From positions 251,563-315,562 of the forward strand of contig NZ_FODZ01000001.1 of the NCBI RefSeq assembly GCF_900110505.1: a DNA stretch of 64,000 nucleotides. Direction: 5' to 3'. This document shows, piece by piece, positions 35,271-42,811 of the stretch (positions are counted from its first letter, which is position 1; each line of letters starts with the position of its first letter). The stretch comes from Luteibacter sp. UNC138MFCol5.1. GTDB lineage: Bacteria; Pseudomonadota; Gammaproteobacteria; Xanthomonadales; Rhodanobacteraceae. The notes beneath the pieces were generated by a model, which was not told the origin of the DNA, did not search any database, and saw nothing but the letters and a program-made list of their open reading frames with translations. Position numbers and translations under genes: made by a program.

Positions 35271-35798
35271 ATGTCCAACCCAATCAACGCCGCGCTTCCC
35301 CGCCGCGCGGTCATCCTCGTCGGCGGCCTCGTCGTCGCGCTCGCCGCCGTCGCCGCGTACGCCACGCTGCGTGTCCGTCATCCCGGCACGGAAACCGCCG
35401 TCGCCACGACGTCGAGCCCGTCGTCCTCCGACGCCGGGCAATCGGGTGTCGACATCCTCCTGGGGCTGGCGCGAGACGCCACGCGCGAGGGTCGCCTCGT
35501 CGCCCCGCAGGGTAACAACGCGTACGAGTACTACCTCAGCGTCGTGCAGCTGGAGCCGGAGAACGCCACGGCGCTCGACGCCCTTCGCGAGACGCTGCCT
35601 TTCGCGTCGCAGGAGATCGAACGGCTGATCAACCGCCGCGAGCTCGAAGAGGCACGCCGGGAAATCGCGCTTCTGCGCGACTTCGACCCGACCAACTACA
35701 CCTTGATCATTCTCGGCGCCAAGCTCGATGCGCAGCAGCAGGTCGTCACGGCCGAGGACGAGGCGAAGGCCGAGCAGATCCGCCGCCGCAACGGGTAG
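35271..35798 (+). CDS. Membrane-anchored TPR-like protein, resembles N-terminal half of xanthomonad TonB-like proteins
   Basis: This 175-residue protein has an N-terminal membrane anchor (RRAVILVGGLVVALAAVAAYAT, about 11-32), a Ser/Thr/Ala linker and a helical periplasmic domain (LLGLARDATREGRLVAPQGN, then EYYLSVVQLEPENATALDAL) suggestive of TPR-like repeats. I recall similar sequence in the periplasmic part of some Xanthomonadaceae TonB-like transducers, but here no TonB C-terminal domain follows: the frame ends just before a palindromic element. It may be a shortened TonB relative or an independent scaffold. The ATG at 35271 starts just before the anchor. Confidence 0.6.
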   Translation: MSNPINAALPRRAVILVGGLVVALAAVAAYATLRVRHPGTETAVATTSSPSSSDAGQSGVDILLGLARDATREGRLVAPQGNNAYEYYLSVVQLEPENATALDALRETLPFASQEIERLINRRELEEARREIALLRDFDPTNYTLIILGAKLDAQQQVVTAEDEAKAEQIRRRNG

Positions 35799-35802
35799 CT
35801 GT

Positions 35803-35878
35803 CCCGGGAGCGGCCCGCGATCCGCAACAGGGCCGGTTGCCTCGGGGCGAGAAGCTGTCGCGGCCGGGTCCGCTCCCA
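35803..35878. repeat. REP-like palindromic element
   Basis: It starts CCGGGAGCGGCCCGCG and ends CCGGGTCCGCTCCCAC, with the inner GAGAAGCTGTCGCG arm shared with other copies. It begins 5 nt after the stop of the TPR-like gene. Confidence 0.7.
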
Positions 35879-35928
35879 CCGGATCACGCTACGATAGCGG
35901 CCCAACCCCAGGGCAAGGAGCCTCACCC

Positions 35929-36225
35929 ATGAACCGCCACATCCGACTCTTCCTCGCCGCCGGCCTCGGCATCGCCACCCTCAGCGCCTGCCAGACCGCG
36001 CCGGCCGGCCAGCCGAAGCCCGTCTCCGGATTCGTCACCGACATGAAGGCCTTCGACGCCTTCATCGCCACGAAGCCGACGCCCGAGCAGTTCCATGCCG
36101 CCTATCCCGACGTCCTCCTGGTCACCCCGGACATGATGACGACGCGCGAGATGCGCCAGAACAACAGCCGCTATTTCCCGAAGCTCGACGCCGAAGGCCG
36201 CATCGTCGGCGGGTCGTTCCAGTAA
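35929..36225 (+). CDS. Hypothetical small lipoprotein
   Basis: This 98-residue protein has a lipoprotein signal (MNRHIRLFLAAGLGIATLSAC, Cys21). The ATG at 35929 is well placed after AAGGAG. The mature part is mostly hydrophilic (FVTDMKAFDAFIATKPTPEQ, then YPDVLLVTPDMMTTREMRQN) with no motif that I recognise. It lies 38 nt before the gamma-carbonic anhydrase gene on the same strand and might share its transcript. Function unknown. Confidence 0.75.
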   Translation: MNRHIRLFLAAGLGIATLSACQTAPAGQPKPVSGFVTDMKAFDAFIATKPTPEQFHAAYPDVLLVTPDMMTTREMRQNNSRYFPKLDAEGRIVGGSFQ

Positions 36226-36263
36226 ACGCCGGGGTCATGGCGCCGGCGTTTACACTAGGCGCC

Positions 36264-36797
36264 ATGACCCACTCCATCCGACCCTTCAAGGGCATCCTCC
36301 CGCGCCTCGGCGCCCGCGTTTACGTGGATCCGGCCGCGACCGTCATCGGTGACGTCGAGCTGGGCGACGACGCGTCGATCTGGCCCGGCGCCGTCGCCCG
36401 CGGCGACGTCCACCACATCCGCATCGGCGCCCGCAGCAATCTGCAGGATGGCGCGATCATCCACGTCACCCACGACGGCCCGTACACGCCCGGCGGCTTC
36501 CCGACCCTCATCGGCGAGGACGTCACCATCGGGCACGGCGCGGTGATCCACGCCTGCACGATCGAGGATGGCTGCCTCATCGGCATGCACGCCACGGTGC
36601 TCGACGGCGCGGTGGTGAAGAAGAACGGCTTCGTGGGCGCGGGAGCGCTGATTCCGCCCGGCAAGGTGGTCGGCGAGCGCGAGCTGTGGCTTGGCAACCC
36701 GGCGAAGATGGTCCGGGTGCTCTCGGACGCGCAGGTGGAGCAGCTCTACTACTCCGCGGCGAACTACGTGCGGCTCAAGGACGATTACCTCGCCTGA
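36264..36797 (+). CDS. Gamma-carbonic anhydrase family protein (YrdA-like)
   Basis: This 177-residue left-handed beta-helix protein is built from hexapeptide repeats. Likely metal ligands are H67 (AIIHVTH), H91 (IGHGAVIH) and H96, as in the gamma-class carbonic anhydrases and YrdA/PaaY proteins. The active-site loop of bona fide Cam enzymes is absent, as in most short bacterial members, so carbonic anhydrase activity is not certain. The ATG at 36264 is chosen because similarity begins at once. It lies upstream of prlC, separated by a partial palindromic element. Confidence 0.9.
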   Translation: MTHSIRPFKGILPRLGARVYVDPAATVIGDVELGDDASIWPGAVARGDVHHIRIGARSNLQDGAIIHVTHDGPYTPGGFPTLIGEDVTIGHGAVIHACTIEDGCLIGMHATVLDGAVVKKNGFVGAGALIPPGKVVGERELWLGNPAKMVRVLSDAQVEQLYYSAANYVRLKDDYLA

Positions 36798-36806
36798 CGC
36801 CCGCCG

Positions 36807-36851
36807 GTAGGAGCGGACCTGGCCGCGATGCTGTGGGAGGTCCGCTCCAAC
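36807..36851. repeat. Partial REP-like element
   Basis: It starts GTAGGAGCGGACCTGGCCGC and ends GGTCCGCTCCAAC. The inner right arm is deleted compared with the copies at 7910 and 30976. Confidence 0.65.
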
Positions 36852-36924
36852 GGCCCCATGACACACCGCCGCTTGATTTGGGCGGCCCGGGACACCACGC
36901 TGACCGCCTGACAGGAGATCCGCG

Positions 36925-38970
36925 ATGGACACCAGCACGAACCCTCTTCTCGACCCCAACGGCCTGCCCGCGTTCTCGGCCATCCGTCCGGAACACGTCG
37001 AGCCTGCCATCGACGCGCTGATCGCCGAACAGCGTGCCGCCATCGACGCGATCGCCGCGCCGGACGCCGTCCGCGACTTCGACCATGTGATCCTGGCCCA
37101 GGAGCGGCTCGATCAGACGCTGTCCCATGCCTGGTCGCCGGTCAGCCACCTGCACTCGGTGGCCGATACGCCGGCCCTGCGCAAGGCGCACGGCGCCGCG
37201 GAAGAAAAGCTCACCGACCATGGGATCGAGGTCGGACAGAACCGCGAGCTCTACGCGGCCGTCCAGGCCGTGGCCGACCGCCCGGATTTCTCCGGGCTTC
37301 CGATCGCCGGCCGCGCGGCGGTCGAGCACGCGCTGCGCGATTTCCGGCTCTCGGGCGTGGCGCTCGACGAACCGGCCCGCACGCGCTTCCGCGAGATCGG
37401 CGTGGCGCTGTCCAAGCTGACGACCGAGTTCTCGAACGCCGTGCTCGATGCCTCCGAGGCGTGGCACATGCACATCACCGACGAGCGCGACCTCGCCGGC
37501 ATCCCCGCCTCCGGCCGCGCCGTGCTGCGCGAATACGCGCGCGAGATGAAGCTGGACGGGTATCTGGTCACGCTCAAGCAGCCCAGTGTCCAGGCCGTGC
37601 TGACCTACGCCGAGAAGCGCGAGCTGCGCGAGGCCGTCTACTACGCCTACCAGACGCGCGCTTCCGACCAGGGCCCCGACAAGGGCAAGTTCGACAACAG
37701 CGAGCGGATCGAGCAGATCGTGGCGCTTCGCCACGAGGCCGCGCAGCTGCTCGGCTTCGCCAACGCCGCCGAGGAATCGCTGGCGACCAAGATGGCGGCC
37801 TCGCCCCAGGTGGTGCTCGACTTCCTGCGCGACCTCGCCGCGCGCGCGAAGCCCGTGGCGAAGAAGGAACTGGAAGAGCTGCGCCATTTCGCCAGTGAGC
37901 AGCTGAAGATCGACAACCTGGAGCCCTGGGACGTCGGTTTCGCCGCGGAGCGCCTGCGCCAGCAGAAGTACGCGCTCGACGAGGAGCAGATCAAGCCGTA
38001 TTTCCCGGCATCCGCGGCGATCGACGGCCTGTTCATGGTGGTCGAGCGCCTGTACGGCGTGCGCTTCGTGCCGCGCGACGACGTCGACACCTGGCACAAG
38101 GACGTGAAGTACTACGACGTCGTCAACGCCGATGGCAGCGTCTTCGCCGGTGCCTACCTCGATATGTACGCCCGCTCGGGCAAGCGCGGCGGCGCCTGGA
38201 TGGACGTGTGCGCCTCGCGATTCCGCGACGGCGAGCACCTCCAGCTGCCGATCGCGTTCCTCACCTGCAACTTCCCCCCGCCGACCGCGGACACGCCGGC
38301 GTTGCTCACGCACGACGACGTGCTGACGCTGTTCCACGAGTTCGGGCACGGCCTGCATCACATGCTGACCGAGGTCGACATCCCGTCCGTCGGTGGCATC
38401 GATGGCGTGGAATGGGACGCGGTGGAGCTGCCCAGCCAGTTCATGGAGAACTTCGCGTGGGACCGCCAGGCCCTGCGCGAATTCGCACGGCATTACGAAA
38501 CCGGCGAGCCGCTGCCCGACGATCTCTACGACCGCATGGTCGCCGCGCGTCACTTCCACGCCGGCCTGTTCCTCGTCCGCCAGCTCGAGTTCGGTCTCTT
38601 CGACTTCCGCCTGCACCTGGAGTACGACCCGGAGCGCGGAGCCCGTCCGCTCGACGTGCTCGAGCAGGTCCGCCACGAGGTGGCCGTGATGCATCCGCCG
38701 GCCTGGCAGCGTTTCCCGCATGCGTTCACGCACATCTTCGCAGGCGGTTATTCGGCCGGTTACTACAGCTACCTCTGGGCCGAGGTTCTCTCGGCCGACG
38801 CCTTCGAGGCGTTCGAGGAAGCCGGCGTGCTGGACCGCGCGACGGGCGAGCGCTTCCGTCGCGAGGTGCTGGCGGTGGGCGCGACGCGTCCGGCGCTGGC
38901 CTCGTTCACGGCGTTCCGTGGTCGCGGCCCGGAGCCCGACGCCCTGCTCAAGAGCTACGGCCTCGCCTGA
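36925..38970 (+). CDS. prlC: Oligopeptidase A (M3 metallopeptidase)
   Basis: This 681-residue cytoplasmic zinc peptidase degrades short peptides, including cleaved signal peptides. The zinc motif HEFGHGLHH starts at residue 471, with the third ligand in the downstream GVEWDAVELPSQFMENFAW region. The N-terminus (NPLLDPNGLPAFSAIRPEHV) and the length match PrlC/OpdA. AGGAGA precedes the ATG. It is followed by xthA in the same direction. Confidence 0.95.
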   Translation: MDTSTNPLLDPNGLPAFSAIRPEHVEPAIDALIAEQRAAIDAIAAPDAVRDFDHVILAQERLDQTLSHAWSPVSHLHSVADTPALRKAHGAAEEKLTDHGIEVGQNRELYAAVQAVADRPDFSGLPIAGRAAVEHALRDFRLSGVALDEPARTRFREIGVALSKLTTEFSNAVLDASEAWHMHITDERDLAGIPASGRAVLREYAREMKLDGYLVTLKQPSVQAVLTYAEKRELREAVYYAYQTRASDQGPDKGKFDNSERIEQIVALRHEAAQLLGFANAAEESLATKMAASPQVVLDFLRDLAARAKPVAKKELEELRHFASEQLKIDNLEPWDVGFAAERLRQQKYALDEEQIKPYFPASAAIDGLFMVVERLYGVRFVPRDDVDTWHKDVKYYDVVNADGSVFAGAYLDMYARSGKRGGAWMDVCASRFRDGEHLQLPIAFLTCNFPPPTADTPALLTHDDVLTLFHEFGHGLHHMLTEVDIPSVGGIDGVEWDAVELPSQFMENFAWDRQALREFARHYETGEPLPDDLYDRMVAARHFHAGLFLVRQLEFGLFDFRLHLEYDPERGARPLDVLEQVRHEVAVMHPPAWQRFPHAFTHIFAGGYSAGYYSYLWAEVLSADAFEAFEEAGVLDRATGERFRREVLAVGATRPALASFTAFRGRGPEPDALLKSYGLA

Positions 38971-39022
38971 GGCACCGCCGCGCGGCCCCGGCAAGCCGCG
39001 CGGCTTCCTTTACAATGGCGCG

Positions 39023-39790
39023 ATGAAGATCGCGTCGTGGAACGTCAATTCCCTCAAGGTTCGCCTCCCCCACCTGCAGCAGTGGCTCACGGAGGCGAAG
39101 CCCGACATCGTCGCGCTGCAGGAAACCAAGCTCACCGACGACAAATTCCCCGTCGACGAGATCGCCGCCATGGGTTACCGCTCGGTGTATTCCGGGCAGA
39201 AGACCTATAACGGCGTGGCCATCCTGGCGAAGGACGAGCCCACCGATGCCGTCACCGACATCGAGGGCCTGGACGATCCGCAGCGGCGCATCCTCGCCGC
39301 CACGGTCGGGGACATCCGCGTGGTGAACCTCTACGTCGTCAACGGCAAGGCGCTGGGCGACGAGAAGTACACGTACAAGCTGCACTGGCTGGCGAAGGTC
39401 CGCGACTTCCTCGAACAGGAGCGGGCACGTCACGAGAAGCTCGTGGTGCTGGGCGACTTCAACATCTGCCGCGACGACCGCGACGTCTACGACCCGGTGG
39501 CCTGGGGCGAGGACATCTTCTGCTCCCCGCCGGAGCGCGCGGCGCTGCAGGCCCTGCTGGATGTCGGCCTTCATGACAGTTTCCGGCTTTTCACCGAAGA
39601 TGCCGGCCTTTTCAGCTGGTGGGACTACCGCCAGGCGGCGTTCCGCCGCAACATGGGCCTGCGGATCGACCTCATCTTGATCAGCGATGCGCTCAAATCC
39701 GTGGCGACGTCGTCCATCATCGACAAGGCGCCGCGCAAGTGGGAACAGCCGTCCGACCACGCGCCCGTCGCGCTGGAGTTGAACCTTTGA
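39023..39790 (+). CDS. xthA: Exodeoxyribonuclease III
   Basis: XthA is the major AP endonuclease and 3'-5' exonuclease of base excision repair. The 255-residue protein starts MKIASWNVNSLKVRLPHLQQ, with metal-binding N7 and E34 (ALQETKL), the catalytic GDFNICRDDRDVYDP motif and the C-terminal EQPSDHAPVALEL with the conserved Asp-His pair. The length is typical of ExoIII. The frame is open upstream into prlC, but the family begins at this ATG. Its stop overlaps the next gene by 4 nt. Confidence 0.96.
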   Translation: MKIASWNVNSLKVRLPHLQQWLTEAKPDIVALQETKLTDDKFPVDEIAAMGYRSVYSGQKTYNGVAILAKDEPTDAVTDIEGLDDPQRRILAATVGDIRVVNLYVVNGKALGDEKYTYKLHWLAKVRDFLEQERARHEKLVVLGDFNICRDDRDVYDPVAWGEDIFCSPPERAALQALLDVGLHDSFRLFTEDAGLFSWWDYRQAAFRRNMGLRIDLILISDALKSVATSSIIDKAPRKWEQPSDHAPVALELNL

Positions 39791-40458
39791 ATACACCGAA
39801 GTCCGAATGGCCGAGCTCCCTCGACGACAGGGAACTCGAAGAACTCGATACCTTCCTGCGCGCGCATGGCGGTGACGGCGCCCTCATGCTCGACGGCGTG
39901 CATGGGCTCCTGTCGGCGATCGCGATCGGCCCGCTCGAGGTCAAGCCCGAGGAATGGCTGCACGAAGTGCTGCATGACGCGTTCGACGACGAGGACGAGG
40001 GCAACCGCGTGCTCGCCCTGCTCGCCAAGCTCAACGATTCGATCAGCGCGGAACTGGACGTCGACGCCTACGAGCCGATCCTCGGCGAGATCGATACCGA
40101 GGAAGGCCCGCTGCTGTCGGCCGCCGGCTGGTGCGAGGGTTTCAGCCGTGGCATCGACATGCGTGCCGGCCTGTGGGAAACCCGGCTGGCCGAGGATCCG
40201 GGCCTGATGCAGCTGCTCGGCCCGATCATGGCGCTCGCGGTCGACGAAGGCGTGCTCCAGGCCGACGCCGAGTTCGAGAAGCTCACCGACGACGAATACG
40301 ACGAATGCCTCGGGCAGCTGCCGGAAGTGCTCAACCAGGTCGGCAACTACTGGCGAGAGAATCCGCCGAACGAGGACGAACTCAAGGCGCTGGCGCGTCC
40401 GCGCGTCGAAGGCGAGGACGGCCCGCCGAGACAGCGGTCGGGCCATTGGGTGCATTGA
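39787..40458 (+). CDS. UPF0149 (YecA/YgfB-like) family protein
   Basis: This 223-residue acidic protein has the UPF0149 fold: LDGVHGLLSAIAIGPLEVKP at the N-terminus and SAAGWCEGFSRGIDMRAGLW in the middle. It lacks the C-terminal SEC-C zinc motif of YecA. The likely start is TTG at 39787, overlapping the xthA stop as TTGA, so translation is probably coupled; no ATG fits the conserved N-terminus. Function of the family is not settled. Confidence 0.86.
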   Translation: MNTPKSEWPSSLDDRELEELDTFLRAHGGDGALMLDGVHGLLSAIAIGPLEVKPEEWLHEVLHDAFDDEDEGNRVLALLAKLNDSISAELDVDAYEPILGEIDTEEGPLLSAAGWCEGFSRGIDMRAGLWETRLAEDPGLMQLLGPIMALAVDEGVLQADAEFEKLTDDEYDECLGQLPEVLNQVGNYWRENPPNEDELKALARPRVEGEDGPPRQRSGHWVH

Positions 40459-40575
40459 CGCCACGGCGTCGCCCGCACCGGCTCGCCGCATAGGGCGGAA
40501 ACGCATCGTTCACCGGCGGGAGCTTCTCTGGCGGCGGCGAAAGCGGCATCTTGGGCGCATACCACGGAGCCCACC

Positions 40576-41409
40576 ATGACCACTCATCGTCACATCGTCC
40601 GCCGCGTCACCGGCATGGACACCGCCGACGGCGCGGGCGTGAAGCTCAAGCGCGTGATCGGCCAGCCTGCCCTCGACATGCTGGATCCGTTCCTCCTGCT
40701 CGACGAATTCCGCTCCGATCAGGCAGGCGACTACATCGAAGGTTTCCCGGAGCATCCACATCGCGGTTTCGAAACCGTGACGTACATGCTTGCCGGGCGC
40801 ATGCGTCACGGCGACAACCACGGCAACACGGGCGATCTCGGTCCGGGCAGCGTGCAGTGGATGACCGCCGGCCGCGGCATCCTGCATTCCGAGATGCCGC
40901 AGCAGGAAGAGGGCCTGATGTGGGGCTTCCAGCTGTGGGTGAACCTGCCGGCCGCCGACAAGATGGTCGAGCCGCGTTACCAGGACATCGCGCCGTCCGC
41001 GATTCCCGTCGTGCATCCCGCCGCCGGCGTCACGGTGCGCATCGTGGCCGGTGAACTGGCCGGCGAGACGGGTCCGGTCAGCGGCATCAGCACGGCGCCG
41101 GTGTACCTCGACATCTCGCTCGAGCCCGGTGCGCGGTTCGAACTGGAGGTCCCGGAAGACCACAGCGCGTTCGCGTACGTGTTCGAAGGCCAGGCGGTGC
41201 GCATCGGTGGCGAAGCCGTCGCGCGCAGCGAGCTCGCGGTGCTGTCGAGAGGCCCGAAGGTGGAATTCGTCGCCGATGGCCACAGCCGCGTGCTGTTCGT
41301 CGCCGGCCGACCGCTGAAGGAGCCCGTCGCCCGCTACGGCCCGTTCGTGATGAACACACCGGCGCAGATCCACGAGGCGATCGCGGATTTCCGCGCGGGC
41401 AAGTTCTGA
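40576..41409 (+). CDS. Pirin family protein
   Basis: This 277-residue bicupin protein has the pirin iron-binding set H60, H62 (EHPHRGFETVTYML), H104 and E106 (RGILHSEMP) in the N-terminal cupin. Some bacterial pirins act as quercetin dioxygenases or bind metabolic enzymes. Which applies here is unknown. The length is typical. The gene stands alone between the UPF0149 gene and the HAD gene. Confidence 0.93.
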   Translation: MTTHRHIVRRVTGMDTADGAGVKLKRVIGQPALDMLDPFLLLDEFRSDQAGDYIEGFPEHPHRGFETVTYMLAGRMRHGDNHGNTGDLGPGSVQWMTAGRGILHSEMPQQEEGLMWGFQLWVNLPAADKMVEPRYQDIAPSAIPVVHPAAGVTVRIVAGELAGETGPVSGISTAPVYLDISLEPGARFELEVPEDHSAFAYVFEGQAVRIGGEAVARSELAVLSRGPKVEFVADGHSRVLFVAGRPLKEPVARYGPFVMNTPAQIHEAIADFRAGKF

Positions 41410-41460
41410 CGTTGATCGCGAGGTTGCCACTCGCGCCACCCGGCGCGTAACCTGAACGGC

Positions 41461-42144
41461 ATGTCCAGACAAAAACATGCGTTCCTCTTCGATCTCGACG
41501 GCACGCTCGTCGACAGCGTCTACCAGCACGTCCTCGCATGGAAAGAGTCGCTCGACATGGAGGGCATCGACCTTTCCGTGTGGCGGATCCATCGCAAGAT
41601 CGGGATGAGCGGTGGCCTGTTCACCGACATCCTGCTCCGCGAGACGAACACCGAGATCACGCCGGAGCGCATCGACCGCCTGCGCCGCAACCACGCCGCG
41701 GCGTACGGACGCCTCGCGGAAGCGGGCGCCGTGAAGCCGTTGCCCGGCGCGGTCGCGCTGCTGAAATGGCTCACCGACGCGAACATCCCCTGGGCGATCG
41801 CCACGTCGGGGCGCATGGAGACCGCGGCGCACAACATCGCCGCCCTCGGCGTCGATCCGAACAAGGTGCCGGTGGTGACCCGGGACCAGGTCCGCCATGC
41901 CAAGCCCGACCCGGACCTCTTCGTGACGGCCGCGGAGCGGCTCGGCACCGACATTCGCGACGCCATGGTCATCGGCGACGCGATCTGGGACATGCTGGCC
42001 GCGCAGCGCGCCCGCGCCCTGGGCATCGGCCTGCTCTCGGGCGGCTATGGGGAGAACGAACTCGAGCGCGCGGGTGCCTACCGTGTCTTCGAGGATCCGG
42101 CCGACCTGCTGCGCCACATCGACGAGGTCGCCGCCCGAAGCTGA
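41461..42144 (+). CDS. HAD-superfamily phosphatase (phosphoglycolate-phosphatase-like)
   Basis: This 227-residue hydrolase has the nucleophile motif FDLDGTLVDS (D11, D13), motif II in AIATSGR, the motif III Lys in HAKPDPDLF and motif IV GDAIWDMLAA. The helical cap between D13 and motif II places it in the beta-phosphoglucomutase/Gph subfamily. The substrate is likely a small sugar phosphate or phosphoglycolate, but this is not decidable from sequence. It stands 51 nt after the pirin gene. Confidence 0.92.
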   Translation: MSRQKHAFLFDLDGTLVDSVYQHVLAWKESLDMEGIDLSVWRIHRKIGMSGGLFTDILLRETNTEITPERIDRLRRNHAAAYGRLAEAGAVKPLPGAVALLKWLTDANIPWAIATSGRMETAAHNIAALGVDPNKVPVVTRDQVRHAKPDPDLFVTAAERLGTDIRDAMVIGDAIWDMLAAQRARALGIGLLSGGYGENELERAGAYRVFEDPADLLRHIDEVAARS

Positions 42145-42238
42145 ACGAAGGTAGGAAGTTCCCTACGCCGTTTAGGGAAGGGTCTGGGTGGGCTTCGTAG
42201 CATCGCAGGCCTACGCATTCGCAAGGATTTCATTGGCC

Positions 42239-42601
42239 ATGCGCCTCCTGCTCACGATCGTCCCCCTCGCGACCGCCTTCATCATCGCGGCCTGCACGCA
42301 TTCGGAGCCGACCGCCCCGGTGTCGGACGCGGCCCCCGCCGCCGCGACGACGGCCGCCTCGCCCGCGCCGGGCAAGACCGCCCCGGCCAATCCCGCGTTG
42401 GGATCGGCCGAGTGGCTTGCGTGGGTGGACAAGACCCTGGCGGTCAGCGACGACGGGCATGGTCCGCAGCCGGGGACGGCGGAGTGGAGCGCCGCGGTGA
42501 ATCGGAAGCTGGGACAGGAGGCTCCGCAGGCGGCGCCGGGCTCGGCGGAATGGCAGCAGGCCGTGGACGCGCTGCTACGGACGCGCGTGGCCACGCACTG
42601 A
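42239..42601 (+). CDS. Small lipoprotein with three GSAEW repeats
   Basis: This 120-residue predicted lipoprotein has signal MRLLLTIVPLATAFIIAAC (Cys19). A Pro/Ala/Thr linker follows, then three 13-residue repeats: GSAEWLAWVDKTL at 55-67, GTAEWSAAVNRKL at 79-91 and GSAEWQQAVDALL at 101-113. Each starts with G(S/T)AEW and reads like a short amphipathic helix. I recognise no family. It is convergent with the large exported protein of the glucan locus, with palindromic repeats between. Confidence 0.75.
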   Translation: MRLLLTIVPLATAFIIAACTHSEPTAPVSDAAPAAATTAASPAPGKTAPANPALGSAEWLAWVDKTLAVSDDGHGPQPGTAEWSAAVNRKLGQEAPQAAPGSAEWQQAVDALLRTRVATH

Positions 42602-42604
42602 TTC

Positions 42605-42770
42605 GCCGGTGCGATCGGCTCCCACCCTCCGGTAGCAGCGTCAACCGAATGCCGGTAGGGGCCGGGCCGTCAGGCCTTCGTGCGAGCACCCATCGCCGAT
42701 ACGATCGGCTCCCACCCTCTGGTAGCAGCGTGACCTAAATGCCGGTGGGAGCCGATCGCATCGGCGATCC
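42605..42770. repeat. Compound inverted repeats between convergent genes
   Basis: One full palindrome runs 42692-42768: ATCGCCGATACGATCGGCTC on the left, complementary to GAGCCGATCGCATCGGCGAT on the right, with GGTAGCAGCGTG in the loop. A related half element lies at 42605-42660 (GCGATCGGCTCCCACC plus GGTAGCAGCG). It belongs to the same family as 15334-15415. Confidence 0.75.
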
Positions 42771-42811
42771 CGCGGCAGCGGGCCCGAAGCCGGTGAAGCT
42801 GTGTGCCTAGG

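Noticed and set aside
42605..42770. CRISPR-like repeat array
   Set aside because: The repeats are inverted, unequal in spacing and match the dispersed palindromic elements; there are no regular spacers or cas genes.
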